This document shows, in pieces, positions 6,766 through 8,405 of a stretch of DNA of 8,405 nt. This stretch comes from an uncultured Sutterella sp. Lineage in GTDB: Bacteria; Pseudomonadota; Gammaproteobacteria; Burkholderiales; Burkholderiaceae_F. A model generated the notes under the pieces. The model was not told the DNA's origin, searched no databases, and worked only from the letters and a program-made list of their open reading frames with translations. The position numbers and the translations under genes are program-made. Each line of letters starts with the position of its first letter. Positions within the stretch are counted from its first letter, which is position 1. The stretch is from NCBI GenBank assembly GCA_934249275.1, contig CAKQKT010000082.1, positions 1-8,405 of the forward strand, written 5' to 3'.

Positions 6766-8405
6766 GGAACTCCCTGTAGTGGATGCGCCGTTCTCCCCGT
6801 CATCGGGATCCAGAACAGGCGCCTTGAAAAACCTCAGGCGAAGCGCGTTCGTAACGACGCTCACCGAACTCATGCTCATGGCCGCCGCCGCAATCATCGG
6901 ATTGAGGAGCAGGCCGAACACCGGATAGAGGACGCCCGCCGCAATCGGAATGCCGATCACATTGTAGGCGAACGCCCAGAAAAGATTCTGCTTGATGTTG
7001 CGCATCACGGCGCGGGACAGATCCACCGCGCCCACGACGCCGTCGGGCGAATCGCGCATGAGGACCACGTCGGCGCTCGCACGCGCGGCGTCCGTGCCTC
7101 CGCCCACCGCAACGCCGGCATCGGCCTGAGCGAGCGCAGGCGCATCGTTGACGCCGTCGCCCACCATGGCGCAGGGACCGGCCGCCTGGAGCTTCTTCAC
7201 ATGCGAAGCCTTTTCAGCAGGCCTGACGTCGGAAATGATGTCGGCAGGATCAATGCCGAGCCTTGCGCCTACGGCCTCGGCCGTGCGGCGATTGTCGCCC
7301 GTGAGCATCACAACCCTGAGGCCGCGCTCGCGCAGCGCCCCGACGGCGGCCTTCGACTCGGCCCTCACCTTGTCGGCCACGGCAATGACGCCCATCACGC
7401 TTCCCGCCGATGCGATGAAGAGCGGCGTCGCCCCCTGCGAAGCCTCTCCTTCTGCCACGGCCCCGAGCACTTCCGGCACTTCGAGCCCGAGCGCCTCCAT
7501 CAGGCGCGCATTGCCGGCCGCAACAGGCGTGCCGGCCATCACGGCCTTGAGACCGCCGCCGGGAATCTGCTCGAATTCATCGACGTCCTGCACGGGCAGT
7601 CCGCGCGCTTCGGCCTCTGCCAGCACGGCCTGGGCCAGCGGATGCTCGGACGGCTTTTCCAAGGCCGCCGCCACAAGCATCACGACGGTCTCGAGTCCCG
7701 GAACCGCAGACGCAACCTTCGTGACGACAGGACGCCCCTCGGTGAGCGTGCCGGTCTTGTCAAAGACGACGGTCTTGAGGCCCGAGAAGATTTCCAGCGC
7801 CTCCGCGCTCTTGAAGAGCACGCCCATCCCGGCGCCGCGCCCCATGCCGACCATCACGGCCGTGGGCGTCGCAAGCCCCAGCGCACAGGGGCACGAAATC
7901 ACAAGAACGGAGACGGCCGCATTGAGCGCGAACTCAAGATCGCCGTCGATCAGATACCAGGCAATGCCCGTCATAAGTGCAATCGTCATCACGACCGGCA
8001 CGAAGATGCCGCTCACCTTGTCGGCAAGCCTGGCAACGGGCGCCTTGGAGGCAGTCGCCTCCTCCACGAGCCTGATGATGCCGGCGAGCACCGTATCGTC
8101 GCCCACGCGCGTTGCGCGCATCTTGAAGGCGCCGGCCGCAAGGAGCGTTGCGCCCGTCACCGTCTCGCCCGGCTCCCTTGTCACGGGAAGGCTTTCGCCC
8201 GTCAAGGCGGATTCGTTCAAAAGCGCCGTGCCTTCGAGAATCACACCGTCAACCGGCACCGTCTCGCCCGTCTTCACGACGACGATGTCGCCCGCGACCA
8301 CTTCGTCCGTTCCGACGCGCACCTCCGCTCCGTTTCTCACCACCAGAGCCGTCGGAGGCGCCAGCTTCATGAGCGCCGTCACGGCCTCGGTCGTGCGCTT
8401 CTTGG
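6547..8405 (-). CDS. copA: Cu(I)-exporting P1B-type ATPase CopA with an extra C-terminal HMA domain (N-terminal part outside window)
   Basis: Copper-translocating ATPase of the inner membrane that pumps Cu(I) out of the cytoplasm. The frame is open to the right edge, so the N-terminal metal-binding region and first helices are missing. 618 residues are visible. Numbering from the internal GTG at 8382: TGES 61-64 (actuator), CPC 164-166 in the membrane metal-site helix, DKTGT with phosphorylated D208, the HP motif 247-248, TGDN 361-364 and GDGVND 408-413. YN at 473-474 and MSMSS at 502-506 are the Cu(I)-site signatures of the last two helices, which supports copper over zinc or cadmium. The ATPase proper ends near LRLRFFK (about 520). 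A roughly 20-residue Gly/Ser/Asp-rich linker then leads to a complete HMA fold with metal-binding C552/C555 in GMHCGHC. A C-terminal HMA domain is uncommon in this family. Confidence 0.95.
   Translation of the reverse strand, partial: KKRTTEAVTALMKLAPPTALVVRNGAEVRVGTDEVVAGDIVVVKTGETVPVDGVILEGTALLNESALTGESLPVTREPGETVTGATLLAAGAFKMRATRVGDDTVLAGIIRLVEEATASKAPVARLADKVSGIFVPVVMTIALMTGIAWYLIDGDLEFALNAAVSVLVISCPCALGLATPTAVMVGMGRGAGMGVLFKSAEALEIFSGLKTVVFDKTGTLTEGRPVVTKVASAVPGLETVVMLVAAALEKPSEHPLAQAVLAEAEARGLPVQDVDEFEQIPGGGLKAVMAGTPVAAGNARLMEALGLEVPEVLGAVAEGEASQGATPLFIASAGSVMGVIAVADKVRAESKAAVGALRERGLRVVMLTGDNRRTAEAVGARLGIDPADIISDVRPAEKASHVKKLQAAGPCAMVGDGVNDAPALAQADAGVAVGGGTDAARASADVVLMRDSPDGVVGAVDLSRAVMRNIKQNLFWAFAYNVIGIPIAAGVLYPVFGLLLNPMIAAAAMSMSSVSVVTNALRLRFFKAPVLDPDDGENGASTTGSSMMEKVIHIEGMHCGHCTAAVEKALRALPGVESAVADLEKNEARVKVAAGVSDVMLAAVVAGAGFKVTGIDTL
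6770..6775 (-). promoter_or_regulatory. Internal Shine-Dalgarno-like sequence inside copA
   Basis: AGGGAG on the minus strand stands 4 bases before the first and 7 before the second of two consecutive ATG codons that open the C-terminal HMA domain. It lies within the linker codons (TTGSS), where protein constraint should be low. Supports, but does not prove, internal translation initiation. Confidence 0.45.

Noticed and set aside
1..8405. A dedicated novel defence, mobile or biosynthetic system
   Set aside because: Every kilobase is explained by recognised nitrate respiration, two-component or copper export genes; no direct-repeat arrays, transposase, att sites or unexplained gaps over 300 bases were seen.

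Overview
The window is a GC-rich (by eye about 60-62%) stretch of a proteobacterial chromosome that can respire nitrate. It holds six genes, two of them cut by the window edges. The protein signatures (periplasmic nitrate reductase, NarX/NarQ-NarL type two-component pair, Cu(I) P1B-ATPase) and the GC-rich codon use fit a betaproteobacterium. An anaerobic or microaerophilic gut type such as the Sutterellaceae is my best guess, but no rRNA or marker gene is present to prove it.

Plus strand, bases 1-3764: napA (5'-truncated), napG, napH and napB form one tightly packed operon. The gaps are 12 bp (napA-napG), a 4-bp ATGA overlap (napG-napH) and 13 bp (napH-napB). A 13-bp perfect hairpin with a T-run closes it at 3779-3817. 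NapA reduces nitrate in the periplasm, NapB is its dihaem cytochrome c partner, and NapH (membrane, quinol-facing) plus NapG (periplasmic, four Fe-S clusters) supply electrons. No napC is present in the visible part, and the operon ends after napB, so the NapGH quinol-oxidation route is probably the main one. The NapA sequence and the A-G-H-B order resemble what I recall of Campylobacterota nap clusters more than the enterobacterial FDAGHBC order.

Minus strand, bases 3863-6353: a NarL/NarP-type response regulator and, upstream of it, a NarX/NarQ-type sensor kinase. They converge on the nap operon and are its obvious candidate regulators. A 70-bp gap between the two genes carries a plausible promoter of its own.

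Minus strand, bases 6481-8405: the 3' part of a copA-like Cu(I)-exporting P-type ATPase, which runs off the right edge and has its own hairpin terminator. Its C-terminus carries an extra heavy-metal-associated (HMA) domain. This domain begins with a tandem ATG preceded by a well-placed Shine-Dalgarno sequence, so the same reading frame may also yield a free CopZ-like copper chaperone. This is the most unusual thing I see; the rest is a well-formed but conventional nitrate respiration and copper export region. No mobile elements, CRISPR arrays, tRNAs or rRNAs were seen.
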